From: Siphonodentalium dalli
Lineage: Eukaryota; Mollusca; Scaphopoda; Gadilida; Siphonodentaliidae
Direction of reading: 5' to 3'
DNA: 64,000 nucleotides
Assembly (NCBI GenBank): GCA_032622095.1
Contig: CP136068.1
Location: 63,078,025-63,142,024, forward strand
Notes under the pieces: model-generated
The model's input: the letters and a program-made list of their open reading frames with translations, nothing else
What the model was told of the DNA's origin: nothing
Databases searched by the model: none
Program-made: the position numbers and the translations under genes
Shown: positions 13,053 to 24,060 of the stretch, in pieces
Numbering within the stretch: position 1 is the stretch's first letter
How the letters are laid out: every line of letters begins with the position of its first letter

Positions 13053-14039
13053 GGCCAAAAAAAAAAAAGGGTTTTGATTCTCGGGCATAGCCGCGTCTCG
13101 AAAAAAGGCCCGCGTTGCAGCGCGTTGAATCATTTTATTACGATTTTCAAATTTGACCACGCTGTCAAATGATAACACGAAAATAGGAAACTAGAAAACA
13201 GAAATTAGATATGTTTCAAACACCGAATATGATAGACATACAATGGTGTATGTGTTGGTATTCAAAAACAGACACTAGGCAACGATAACTACCAGGTATA
13301 TTGTCACCACAAGGTGCCCAAACCCCAAGTTTATTGAGTCAAATGTATTCAAATATTTCGGTATTTTATCAATTCGAAAAGGTAAACGGTAAACGGGAAA
13401 CAATTCTGTGATTTACCATTTGGGGAACGCAAACCGGAAAGAAATATGGTGCGTATTGGCGATGTGTATGCTGGTTTAATCATCGATCTACACAATATAC
13501 GTCGATGGTTTAATATTTGAAGTTGTTATGGCTGGCATGTATTGAGGTACATAATACTTATTCAGATACGGCAGAATAAGTCATTCTAGACTTTCTATCA
13601 AGATCACTATATCTTTTCGTTTCGATTGTATTCAATTTCCGTATTTCCGTATTTTTATTTGAGTAATTGAACCGGATATTTAGCTCTGTTTGTTGTTATT
13701 AAACATGCTTGTTACGAAACACTATTAGAAACGCAAATATTAATTATTATCTTCCCATTAAATGTGACAACAGGTGATAAAACGTTAGTAGACTGGTCCA
13801 TCTACAACGTTGAGAACGATCTTATTATGGTCATTCTTTATAGTGGAATACATTAGTTTATAAAATTATATCAAAACAATGTTCTCCTTACATTTTCTTA
13901 ACCTGGGAAATTATAACCCATGCTTTAAACTATGGGCATTATCCCCATAACGAAAATAAATAATAAAAATAAAACCCTCGCTCCCTCATCGATTCTCCAA
14001 AAAAATTGCCCGAGAATCAAAACCCTTTTTTTTTTGGCC
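13053..14039. mobile_element. PIF/Harbinger-like non-autonomous DNA transposon, 987 bp
   Basis: Ends are inverted repeats: GGCCAAAAAAAA, a short A run and GGGTTTTGATTCTCGGGC at the left, with the complement at the right, about 35 bp. It is flanked on both sides by TAA (13050-13052 and 14040-14042). A paralogous copy of the same flank without the element lies at 14777-14830, where the sequence reads ..AATTAAAAAGGCAG.. with a single TAA. TIRs beginning GG and a 3-bp TWA target duplication are typical of PIF/Harbinger elements. No transposase frame is present. Superfamily placement is inference from TSD and TIR. Confidence 0.82.
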
Positions 14040-14776
14040 TAAAAAGGCAGAATTAACTCATTGAATAAAAATAATTTTAAAAATGTCATGTTTCTGACCA
14101 ACCACGCCAGTGGCGGGCTAACCAGCTAGATTATATATGAGATGTGTATATTTGTCCTTTATAGACTCGAAAACGGCGGGCTCGATTGAGCTCAAACTTC
14201 CCATCTAATGGTAAAATCCCACGGGAATCGTCGTCGCGGCGTTTTGGAGAAGCTCTGAGCACTCATTCTCCACCCCAATCATCAAAATCACCGCCCTCGG
14301 CACTGCGGGTTTAAGGCAGTCAGGCTCTTTATATATTGACCAAATTTGGCGTTGTTAACCGAGTAACGCTCTTTATTCCCATCGGCGTTGCTAAACGGTC
14401 ACATATGCGTACGAAACTACGGATGCAAAACGCACCGGAACCGGAATGTATTTATCTGGATTAAAAAGGCAGAATTAACTCATTGAAAAACAACAAATGC
14501 GTGTCGTGTGATTCTTATGTCTGTCGTTCCTAGGAACGGGGGTGATACCTCTTTTAGGGGCGGGTACCATAATTTCTCTTGATTAAAAAGGCAGAATTAA
14601 CTCATTGAAAAACAAAAATGCGTGTTGTGTGATTCTTATGTCTGTCGTTCTTAGGAAGGGGGGGGGGGGGAGAATTTCATCGGGTCAGTTTTTCCGCCCT
14701 AGGGACGGGTACCATCATTTCTCTTGATTACGGGTACCATAATTTCTCTTGATTAAAAAGGCAGAATTAACTCATT

Positions 14777-14830
14777 GAAAAACAAAAAATTAAATTAAAA
14801 AATTAAAAAGGCAGAATTAACTCATTGAAT
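14777..14830 (+). repeat. paralogous empty site for the 13053-14039 element
   Basis: Sequence equivalent to both flanks of the PIF-like element joined without it: an A-rich AAATTAAATTAAAA part, a single TAA (14804-14806) and then AAAGGCAGAATTAACTCATT. It shows that the 987-bp element arrived by insertion and duplicated TAA. Confidence 0.85.
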
Positions 14831-15459
14831 AAAAATAATTTTAAAAATGTCATGTTTTTGACCAACCACGCCAGTGGCGGGTTAACCAGCTAGACTTCCG
14901 TATATGTGTGTGTCCTTTATAGACTCGAAAACGGCTGCACCGATTGGGCTCAAATTTCCCATCTAAGGGTAATATACCCACGGGAATGGTCGTCGCGGCG
15001 TTTTGGAGAAGCTCAGAGAACCCGTTCTCCACTCTCAGTCACAAAAACGGCACTGCGGGGTTAATCGCGTTGATAGTTAAAGAGCGTTCGTATATATATG
15101 TGTGTGTCCTTTATAGACTCGAACCGATTGAGCTCAAACTTGCTACCTAAGTGTCATGGACGGGTTAAATTGTGACCCCGACCTGACCTTGACCTTGAAA
15201 ATGGTCAATTCAAGGTCAAATCGGGTCAAATTAAAAAACAAAAAATTTAATTAAAAAATTAACACATTGAAAAACAAAAAATTTAATTAAAAGATTTATT
15301 AATTTTTTTTATTAAAAAAGCCAGTAAATTAAAAAGGCATAATTAACTCATTGAAAAACAAAAAAATTAAATTAAAAAATTAATTAAAAAAATTTATTAA
15401 AAAAATAATAAATTGTCATGTTTCTGACGATTGCCGCCAGTGGCGGGCTAAGCTGCTAG

Positions 15460-15954
15460 TCTTCTCTCCTATATATTTTGATACAATCTGTATTCGAGAG
15501 ATAACCCACATCCTCCGGACCTCAATGATATGATCGTGAATGAGTATTGATATACCCCACTAAACTTTGACAAACACCAGTAATGGTGTGTAGATAATTT
15601 ACATATCTCTCTTATATATTTTGATACAATCTATCTAATTTACATATCTCTCTTATATATTTTGATACAATCTATCTGTTTGTCTGTCTGTCATTTATAC
15701 AAATCTACGATTCTCCACCGATCGAGACCAAACTTCCTATCTAGGGGTAAAATACCACGGACACGGTCGTTGTCGTATTGGCGAGCCCGTGCGGCGCCCG
15801 CTTCGCGCATGCGCAGACGAGATCTCGGAAACGGGTTGAGCTATCGACTTGAAATTTGGTTTTTGAATAGCCCGGACAACGTCGGGCTGGGTAGAGCTAT
15901 CGACTTGAAATTTGGTTTTTGAATAGCCCGGACAACGTCGGGCTCATCGGCTAG
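15460..15954 (+). mobile_element. Helitron-like unit, tandem array copy 1
   Basis: Begins TCTTCTCTCCTATATATTTT immediately after the CTAG of the preceding unit. The 5' segment (TATATATTTTGATACAATCT) is repeated near 15610 and 15650, so the copy has a reiterated left end, followed by (GTCT)n. The 3' end repeats the block GAATAGCCCGGACAACGTCG twice. The last copy forms the terminal hairpin GCCCGGACAACGTCGGGC, then TCATCGG and CTAG at 15951-15954. Non-coding. Confidence 0.7.
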
Positions 15955-16699
15955 TCTCATATATATTTTGAAGACATCTGTCTGTCTGTCTGTTTGTCTG
16001 TCTGTCATTAATACAAATCTACGATTCTCGACCGATCGGGACGAAACTTGGTACGTGTGTGTAGTTTGACCAGGCGGTGGTCGTTGTCGTATTGGCGACC
16101 CGTGCGACGCCCGTGCAGCGCATGCGCAGACGAGATCTCGGAAACGGGTGGAGCTATCGACTTGAAAATTGGTATGTGAATGTATCTTGCCCCGAATACG
16201 AATTTTATCGGGTCGCCGAACCCGTGCGACGCCAGCTTCGCGCATGCGTAGACGAGATCTCGGAAACGGGTGGAGCTATCGACTTGAAATTTGGTATGTG
16301 AATGTATCTTGCCCCGGGTACGAATTTTATCGGGTCGCCGAGCCCGTGCGACGCCAGCTTCGCGCATGCGCAGACGAGATCTCGGAAACGGGTGGAGCTA
16401 TCGACTTGAAATTTGCTATGTGAATGTATCTTGCCCCGGATACGAATTTTATCGGGTCGCCGAGTCCGTGCGACGCAAGCTTCGCGCATGCGCAGACGAG
16501 ATCTCGGAAACGGGTGGAGCTATCGACTTGAAATTTGGTATGTGAATGTATCTTGCCCCGGATACGAAATTTATCGGGTCGCCGACCCCGTGCGACGCCA
16601 GCTTCGCGCATGCGCAGACCAGATCTCGGAAACGGGTGAAGCTATCGACTTGAAATTTGGTTTTTGAATAGCCCGGACAACGTCGGGCTCATCGGCTAG
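15955..16699 (+). mobile_element. Helitron-like unit, tandem array copy 2, with internal minisatellite
   Basis: Begins TCTCATATATATTTTGAAGA directly after CTAG, followed by (GTCT)n, the CGATCGGGACGAAACTTGGT block and a 122-bp minisatellite. It ends with hairpin GCCCGGACAACGTCGGGC, TCATCGG and CTAG (16696-16699). The end is identical to that of the preceding unit, so the two are closely related. Open frames on both strands arise only from the internal repeats. Confidence 0.72.
16151..16660. repeat. 122-bp minisatellite, about four units
   Basis: Units begin GAGCTATCGACTTGAAA at 16151, 16273, 16395 and 16517, with the partial fifth (GAAGCTATCGAC) leading into the terminal hairpin. Each contains CGGGTCGCCG, CTTCGCGCATGCGCAGACGA and a GATCTCGGAAACGGGTG stretch. 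They are nearly identical. Because 122 is not a multiple of three, each copy shifts frame, which creates overlapping open frames on both strands that I do not consider genes. Confidence 0.92.
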
Positions 16700-17292
16700 T
16701 CTAATATATATTTTGGTACTTCTGTTTGTTTGTTTGTTTGTCTGTTAGCTATGGCCGGGAAAACTGTCGGACGGATTGAGCCCAAACTTCCTAGATGGAA
16801 TGTCATCGCACCGCTTCTGAGAACGTCAGAGCACTCATTCTCCAATACCCCGCCACCGCAATGGGTAGTTCATGTGTTAATCGCGTTCGTATCCGCAGTG
16901 TCGTTGATAAAGAGCGTGAATGTGTCCAGACATGAGCGTGTTGTGTCTGTGTACAGACATGAGCGTGTTGTGTGATTCTGTGTTCGTACTTAAGGGTTCC
17001 TGGGAATGGGGGAGATTTTCACCGGGTCAGTTTTTCCGCCCGAGGTGACTTTCACCTTGAAACGGGTACACACAAATGATGTAATATATATTTTGGGACT
17101 TCTGTCTGTTTGTTTGTCTGTTAGCTATGGCCGGGAAAATTGCTGGACGGATTTCGACGAAATATCACACCTACGGGAAAATTTTGTCCGGGGAGTGTTT
17201 TGGACGGGTAAAATCGTGACTCCGACCTGACCTTGACCTTCAAAATGGTCAATTCAAGGTCAAAGCCCGGACGAAGTCGGGTCACCTGCTAG
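16700..17292 (+). mobile_element. Helitron-like unit, tandem array copy 3 (possibly composite)
   Basis: Begins TCTAATATATATTTTGGTAC directly after CTAG. A second 5'-type segment (TAATATATATTTTGGGACTT) occurs at about 17082, so the unit may be a composite of a truncated copy plus a short complete one. The shared body text is 'TTAGCTATGGCCGGGAAAA'. The 3' end has the hairpin in CCCGGACGAAGTCGGG, then TCACCTG and CTAG at 17289-17292 followed by T, matching the end of the separate copy at 7436. No coding. Confidence 0.68.
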
Positions 17293-17869
17293 TTGGATAT
17301 ATGATGGGATATACAGTGGACATGTATATACTCTCCAAGCCACCAATAAATTCATGGGTTGGCACAATCCTGCCATATTCTGAGTGTTGAATAGGTCGGT
17401 ATACTATACACAGTTATGCATTGGATTAATTACGTTAAGCCATTGTGAATTTTGTCCGCGCTTGCTTTATGGAGTAACTTATGGCCCTTAAACAGACCTC
17501 TCACATTTGTCAACAAACAATTGTAGAGTATCTCTGGAATTCATTGAGGTAGCGGAACGGGACAACTTGTCTTCATTTCTATAAAATGGCTGTTGTCAAT
17601 ACATTGACGGCTGCGTGGTGGAGGGGTGTTCAATGTCGTACAAAATAAATTATCTTCGATCGCGACCAAACTTTCATGGAATGCATGGTCTATACATGTC
17701 ACCCCCAATCGGAATCCTCGGTACTTTCCGTCGATTCATCTGAAATAAGCAAGCCGATTCGACGAGGGTGACGATTGATGTCACCCCGATAACGATGCCG
17801 TGAACATATTGTAAATCGGTATACAAATTTACCGAGTTACCGGCCCCTGAATGTTGAACAAATTAATCA
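17293..17869. other. unremarkable non-coding DNA
   Basis: No gene, repeat family or RNA recognised in this stretch between the Helitron-like array and the palindrome. It has mixed composition and ends in a C-rich run. Confidence 0.5.
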
Positions 17870-18210
17870 CCCCCCCCCCCCCCTTGAGATTCGATGGAAT
17901 TTTCTAAATGTCTGAACCCTCCCGAAGCGAGCTCTCCGTTGGGCAGGTTTATTTATAGCAGAGGATTGCCCTTTGTGGGCGATCCTACAGTATACCGACG
18001 TATCCTGGCCAGTGGCCCTGCATTAACATCGCACTGGCGAACGAAGGAGCGATGTTAATGCAGGGCCACTGGCCAGGATACGTCGGTATACTGTAGGATC
18101 GCCCACAAAGGGCAATCCTCTGCTATAAATAAACCTGCCCAACGGAGAGCTCGCTTCGGGAGGGTTCAGACATTTAGAAAATTCCATCGAATCTCAAGGG
18201 GGGGGGGGGG
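17870..18210. repeat. perfect long palindrome, 163-bp arms and 16-bp loop
   Basis: The left arm (17870-18032) is the exact reverse complement of the right arm (18049-18210/18211) as far as I could align by eye. The loop is ACTGGCGAACGAAGGA. The outer ends are a C14 run and a G13 run. The arms include GGGCAGGTTTATTTATAGCA and CGACGTATCCTGGCCAGTGG. As RNA it would form a very stable hairpin; as DNA it could extrude a cruciform. It has no clear transposon ends or target duplication. It may be a recent foldback duplication, a hairpin MITE whose TSD is hidden in the homopolymers, or an assembly or library artefact. Confidence 0.93.
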
Positions 18211-19325
18211 TGGGGGGGGGAATCGCGAATACAGATAAAACTAGATTGACGAGTGAATGTGATGGGTAGTATCTATGTGCAACTTTAGTGCGATTTTCTA
18301 TGTTTTTGAGCGAACGAGTATACAATGTGCACGGCCGTTTATTACACTCTTATGACTAATGTGTAGGTTTTCTGCACAAAATATCTAGCCCTGCATGCTA
18401 CACAATCATTCATTTTTTATCTTAAACATATGTGTGCAGTATGTGTAGTTTCATATACGCACACAAATTGTGTAACAATTTTTACACAAGAAATGGGTAA
18501 ATTAATACACTTTTATACCCAACTGTGTGCATACAATCAACATATATCCCTTACACATTTTGTGTAGATTCTTACACACAAAGATCGTAGACAAGAAATG
18601 AAAGTTCAGTATTCCGACATGTGCGTGAGTATAGTATTAATTATATATGTTAAGACTTTCATGGCGTACAATAGTACGTAGTATTTAGCTTTTTACTGTC
18701 AATTTTTTTTAATTCACAACCAGTGTCGTGGCGTATTGCATAATATTATAATCATTACAACAATAATACAAGAGTCTAAGGGCAGTAATCGCCATGATAG
18801 TTTTAACAAAAAATCCTCATATATCATTAATAATATACCCACAAGTCGAAACTCTGAACTTACATTCCTTGTCTACGATCTTTGTGGATTGTATTCCGAG
18901 AAAAATTCAAACATACGGCCGTTCGTCTGCAGCAGACGATATGAAACTGAAAGTACCGCAATGCACATGCTTTCCATTCTTACACAATTGTGGGTAACAA
19001 AATATACACAATATGTGTAGAACGGCCCTTGGTCCATGTACTTACATGTATATGCAACACTACACATCGATGTGTGTATAAATCGGGTTTACACATTTTA
19101 TATGTATTCGTTTCTGCACATTAGTTATAACAGTGAATACTATCACCGTCATGATCAAGTAATAATATTACCACCAGAAAGAATGCGTGCTTTTATTATA
19201 CTATGTCTCCATCATGATCGTACGCAATAATTTATTGCCAAAAAACAGAACTGTGTGCGCTGTAATATAAACGGCTGAATTTTAGACATGTTGTCTGTAT
19301 TTGATTAAACATTCGGACCACGTAG
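18211..19325. other. intergenic DNA rich in TGTGTA/TACACA words
   Basis: 18350-18600 and 18990-19110 are dense in TGTGTA, ACACAA and TTACACA words in both orientations. No protein domain or RNA gene is recognised. The last part (about 19250-19325) is probably the 5' leader of the LINE ORF1 that follows. Confidence 0.5.
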
Positions 19326-19337
19326 TTGTTGAAAGTT

Positions 19338-20285
19338 ATGTCTCTCAAACAAAAAAAACATTCGAAGAAAAGACCCCTACAAAGTGCTTTATCTCAACAA
19401 CAAGGGAAGCAAAGTAAGCTAAATGAAACTGGTGAAATTCTCTCGGACAGTAGTTCGGAAACAGGATCAGAATCGGACTCGGAGTCAGACTCGAGCTCAA
19501 TAGTGATACAACCAAGTGACAGTATGGACACAAATCAAGCACCTAAAGTTGATCTGAAAGGTACAGAACATTTTGGCTTTGACGTGGAGTTGTTGGCCAA
19601 TGCTATTAAATCTTGTATTATAAATGACATAAAAAACGAAATATCGAAAGTTGTAAAGGAAGCTGTTTCCGGGGTAACAAAAAAATTACAAACAGAAGTT
19701 AAAACATTGAAGAAAAGAGTAAGGAGCATTGAAAGTGAAGTTGAAGAACTGAAGGTTGAAAAAGATGAACTCGAACAATATACCAGAACTACGAGTATAC
19801 GAATATCTGGATTTCCTGAAGAAGATAGTGAATTTTGTAAAGAAACTGTAGTACATGTATGTAAAGAGATCGGCATTGTGATCAAGATTGCTGACATTGA
19901 TAAGGCTCACAGACTGGGTAAATTAAAACAGAAGAGTAATAGCAATACAGAAAATCTACCTCGCCAAATAATAGCAAAAATTTTCAGTTATGATCTGAAA
20001 AGGGATGTCATGATGTCATGTACTAAACTTCGAGCATCAGAAGACGAACATCTTAAAAAGTGTTATATAAATGAGGATCTCACTCAAGCAAAGTTCAAAC
20101 TACTGAAGGAAGCTTTGAAACTTAAGAAAGCAGGGAACCTTGGCAAATGCCACACTTATGATGGGAAATTATTCGTAAAAACTGTGGGTTCGGAAAAGAG
20201 ATATCTTATACGAAGACTGACTGACTTCGAACAATTTCTGAAGATAAAGATAGGGAAGGACACCAATATGTCACAGCAAAAGTGA
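19338..20285 (+). CDS. LINE ORF1 protein (coiled coil, RRM-like, C-terminal domain), 315 aa
   Basis: An intact open frame starting at the ATG at 19338; the frame is open slightly upstream but without ATG. The N-terminus is basic (KQKKHSKKRP), followed by an acidic serine-rich stretch (residues about 36-54). A heptad-like coiled coil runs about 112-148 (KRVRSIESEVEELKVEKDEL). An RRM-like segment has TSIRISGFPEED (about 153-164) and AHRLGK (190-195), then RQIIAKIFSYDLKRDVM. The C-terminal domain has YINEDLTQAKFKLL and KCHTYDGKLFVKT. This order is that of L1-type ORF1 (Transposase_22-like) RNA chaperones, which in known LINEs coat the element RNA as trimers. It is paired with the broken ORF2 at 24.2-27.5 kb. 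It is uncertain whether it is expressed. Confidence 0.85.
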   Translation: MSLKQKKHSKKRPLQSALSQQQGKQSKLNETGEILSDSSSETGSESDSESDSSSIVIQPSDSMDTNQAPKVDLKGTEHFGFDVELLANAIKSCIINDIKNEISKVVKEAVSGVTKKLQTEVKTLKKRVRSIESEVEELKVEKDELEQYTRTTSIRISGFPEEDSEFCKETVVHVCKEIGIVIKIADIDKAHRLGKLKQKSNSNTENLPRQIIAKIFSYDLKRDVMMSCTKLRASEDEHLKKCYINEDLTQAKFKLLKEALKLKKAGNLGKCHTYDGKLFVKTVGSEKRYLIRRLTDFEQFLKIKIGKDTNMSQQK

Positions 20286-23200
20286 AATTACACATGTTTT
20301 GTTGGACTGAATATTAAGTAAACATTGTAAGATAAATATTTGGGCTACTGATATCAGTAAGGGTTTTGTTTTCATGAGGCTGTACATGTATATTATATAT
20401 ATGTTAATATTTGGTGAAAGTAATTGAACCTATATTTATTTAAGCTCACTTAAATAAGGTTCCTGTCTAAGTCTTTGAAAAAAAGAAAAGATTTTTCTTA
20501 GAATCTCCATATCTTTGAGCCAGAGTGGTGTATCTGGAGTTAAGGATTAAAGCCGCACCATGTGTTGGAAGTTGTAGAACTGAATATATCACATACTGTA
20601 ATTTAAGTATCAACTTTACTTGATACATAGACTTTGCTTTTTTCATGTCAACATGTTTATTGTGAGTAATCTGATAAGTTATAAAACTTTTACAGTTAAT
20701 AATAACTTGTGAGTAATTTGATAAGTTATAAAACTTTTACAGTTAATAATAACTGGGATATTCATTTTAATATTAACATGGATCATGATATCTCTGAAGC
20801 CTCATAGAGCCCCCTCATGATATAAACTTGATTCTCACATGTATGTGATATGATCATGTGATGTATATATGTATGATTTTGTTTACTTGTTGTCATTTGG
20901 GGACCAGAGCATGTCTCGGGTGGGGGGAATCCCTCCTGTGTCGTGTTTCTCCTGGATAATATTACAATTAAAAATATCTGAAACTATTTCTTTTGAGATA
21001 AACTCAACAGTCTACATTTAAGGTGATACTAGTAGTGACCAAAGTGTAAAGTACCCAACATTGGAACTGTTATCATTGTAAACGGTATTAAAAAATATAT
21101 ATATACTAAACTACAAAGACTTTAATTTCAATAATATTTCAATAAACATGCATGTAGCTTAAATCGCCTTTCTAGTAATCCTAACCATAAATGGATTCTG
21201 ACATCTTATTAGATATTGTCATGTTATGTACATGTATGCATGTGTGATTATGTTTACTTGTTACCAGCGGGGGACACCTCTGGTGCATGTCTCGGGGGAG
21301 GTGAATCCCTCTAGGGTCATGTACTCCTGGAGACCCCTCCTGATAACTTGCCTTTGAAAATCCATATTAGTGAGGATCTCACTCAAGCAAAATTCAAACC
21401 ACTGAAGGAAGCATTGAAACATAAGAAAGCAGGGAACCTTGGCAAATGCCACAATTATGATGGGAAACTGTTTGTAAAAGCTGTGGGTTCGGAAAAGAGA
21501 TATCTTATATGAAGATTGACTGACTTCGAACAATTTCTGAAGATAAAGATACATGTAGTGAGGGACATATGTGTGTCACAGCAAAAGTGTAATTACACAC
21601 TTTGGACTGAATATTAAGTAAACATTGTATGATAATAAATGTTTGGGTTACCGATATCAGTAAGGGTTTTTTTCCTACATGAGGCTGTATATTTATATAC
21701 GTTAATATTTGGTGAAAGTAATTGAACCTATATATAGATATTGATTATTAAAATTTTGCCTATTCAAATAATGTTCCTGCTTACATCTTTGAAGAAAAAA
21801 AAACTGAGATTTTTCTTAGAATCTCCATATCTTTGGCACAGAGTGGTGTATCTGGAGTTTTTGATTAAAGCCGCACCATGTGCTGGAAGTTGTTGAACTG
21901 AATAATTCACATACTGTAATTTAAGTATCAACTTTACCTGATACATAGACTCTGCTTTTTTCACGTCAACATGTTTATTGTGAGTAATTTGATAAGTTAT
22001 AAAACTTTTACAGTTAATAATAACTTGGATATTCATTTTAATATTAACACAGATTATGATATCTCTGAAGCCTCCTGTAGCCCCCTCCTGATAACCTGAC
22101 TCTCACATTTATGTAATATACATGTGTATACATGTATGATGAACTCAACAGTCTATATGTAGTGGACTAAGTGTAAAGTACCTTACCTTGGAGCTGTTAT
22201 CATTTAAAACTGGTATTTAAAAAATATATATATTAAACTACACTGACTTAATTTCAATAATATTCCAATAAACATGCAAGTAGTTTAAATCGCCTTTCTC
22301 GTCATCAGAACCATAAAATTTATATGGATTCTGACTTCTTATTTAATATTGTCATGTTGCGAATGCATGTGTGATTTTGTTTACTTGTTACCAGTGGGGG
22401 ACTCCTCTAGGTTCTGGTGCATGTCTCAGGGGGAGATGAATCCCTCCTGGGTCATGTACTCCTGGAGATCCCTCCTGATAACTTGCCTTCGGAAATCCTT
22501 ATTAGTGAGGATCACACTCAAGCAAATTTCAAATTACTGAAGGAAGCATTGAAACCTAAGCAAGCACTTACGATGGGAAATTGTTTGTAAAAGTTGTGGG
22601 TTCGGAAAAGAGATATCTTATACGAAGACTGACTGATTTCGAACAATTTCTGAAGATAAAGATAGTGAGGGACATACTAGTATGTCACAGCAAAAGTGAA
22701 ATTACACATATGTTCCATTGGACTGAATATTAAGTAAACATTGTTTGATAAATATTTGGGTAACCGATACCAGTAAGGGTTTTTTCTTACATGAGGCTGC
22801 ACATGTATATACGTTAATATTGGGTGAAAGTGATTGAACCAATATTGATTATTAAAATTTACATGTAATTTACATGTAATGTGATAGTGGACAAAGTATA
22901 AAGTACCGTGGCTAGCATTGGAACTGTTATCATTCGAAACTGGTATTAAAAATATATATATATTAAACTACACTGACGTTAATTTCAATAATACTCCAAT
23001 AAACATGCATGTAGTTTAAATTGCCTTTCTCGTCATCGGAACCATAAATGGATTCTGACTTCTTATTTAATGTTGTGTATACATGTGTGATTCTGTTTAC
23101 TTGGTACCAGTGGGGGACTCCTCTAGTGCATGTCTCAGTGGCGAATCCCTCTTAGATCATGTACTCCTGGAGACCCCTCCTGATAACTTGCCTTTGGAAA

Positions 23201-23345
23201 TCCTTGCTTGTGTATACATGTGTGATTCTGTTTACTGGTTACCAGTGGGGGACTCCTCTAGTGCATGTCTCAGGGGGAGGTGAATCCCTCTTGGGTCATG
23301 TACTCCTGGAGACCCCTCCTGATAACTTGCCTTTGGAAATCCTTA
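20072..23345 (+). repeat. degenerate tandem repeat containing the ORF1 3' end (units about 1.3, 1.1 and 0.6 kb)
   Basis: The block TGAGGATCTCACTCAAGCAA, the last ~70 codons of ORF1, recurs at 20072, 21371 and 22506. Each copy is followed by the ORF1 end, then AAAGCCGCACCATGTG, TTTGATAAGTTATAAAAC, TTGTTTACTTG..GGGGGAC and CTCCTGGAGACCCCTCC segments in the same order, with losses in the third copy. The second and third copies have stops and deletions, so only the first ORF1 end is coding. A further 137-bp duplication (GTGTATACATGTGTGATTCT) lies at 23070-23342. The spacing between ORF1 and ORF2 is therefore inflated by tandem duplication. Confidence 0.88.
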
Positions 23346-24060
23346 TTTTAACAGTGAGATATAATCTTGTATCATCTGTTGATATGCATATCTGTATTAT
23401 GCAACTAAGCGAAGGCACACTATGGGCATTAAAAATATCAAAATATTTTTGGAAATCCTTATTAGTGAGATATAATCATGTATACTCAACTGCCATATAA
23501 TTAAATATTAAATATGGTTTGAGGAATGTCATGAAGGCACAAGCATATTGTATTAAAACGTCAAAAGTATTTCGTTCGAGATGGTTTTAACATGTAATCA
23601 GCTACATGTACAGAGATCTAATATTGGAATTGTTAACATTTAAACAGGAAATCGGTTATATTGTTGTATAAAGAAAACAAGGATATTGTAATTAAATACT
23701 AAATACTGTGTTAGGAATGTCATGAAGGCACTGTATATTGTATTAAAACATCATAAGTATATCGTTCGAGATGGTTTTAATATGCCACTGATTACATATA
23801 TAGAGCTACAGAATAAAATATTAAATATAGTCTGTGATTGCGATGGAGGTACACATACATATCAAAATTTTAATTGCACTTCGTTTGAGATGGACTCAAC
23901 AGTCTGTAGGTAATATGATAGTGGTTAAAATACAAAGTACTTATAAAACACTGGAACTGTTAACATTTTAAACAGTATGCTATTCATAAAATATCAGCTG
24001 TTTATGAAATGCGGTTAAGAATAAATTGGCAGGCATCGTCCCATATTTCATGTAATATTT
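23346..24060 (+). repeat. second degenerate repeat between ORF1 and ORF2
   Basis: The segment GGAATGTCATGAAGGCAC, then TTGTATTAAAAC and TTCGAGATGGTTTTAA occurs at about 23524-23590 and again at 23714-23780, with further decayed pieces to 23940 (GAACTGTTAACATTTTAAAC). No coding. It appears to be part of the inter-ORF region of the LINE. Confidence 0.65.

Larger units (their letters stand above)
12910..15459 (+). mobile_element. cluster of Helitron-like units sharing a GCAGAATTAACTCATTG block
   Basis: The block AAAAAGGCAGAATTAACTCA recurs about seven times (near 13000, 14042, 14462, 14583, 14753, 14803 and 15329), several times preceded by CGGGTACCATAATTTCTCTT. Three segments end with a hairpin in (A)CGCCAGTGGCG, a short spacer and CTAG, at 14126-14129, 14890-14893 and 15456-15459. 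These 3' ends match the Helitron pattern, although two are followed by A rather than T. Internal text (TGTCCTTTATAGACTCGAAA, then CCGATTGAGCTCAAACTTCC) relates them to the units downstream. No coding capacity is visible. Left ends are unclear because the AT-rich repeats run together. Confidence 0.6.

Noticed and set aside
16008-16667. Overlapping 74-134-residue arginine-rich frames on both strands
   Set aside because: All derive from the 122-bp minisatellite inside a Helitron-like unit, which shifts frame every copy.
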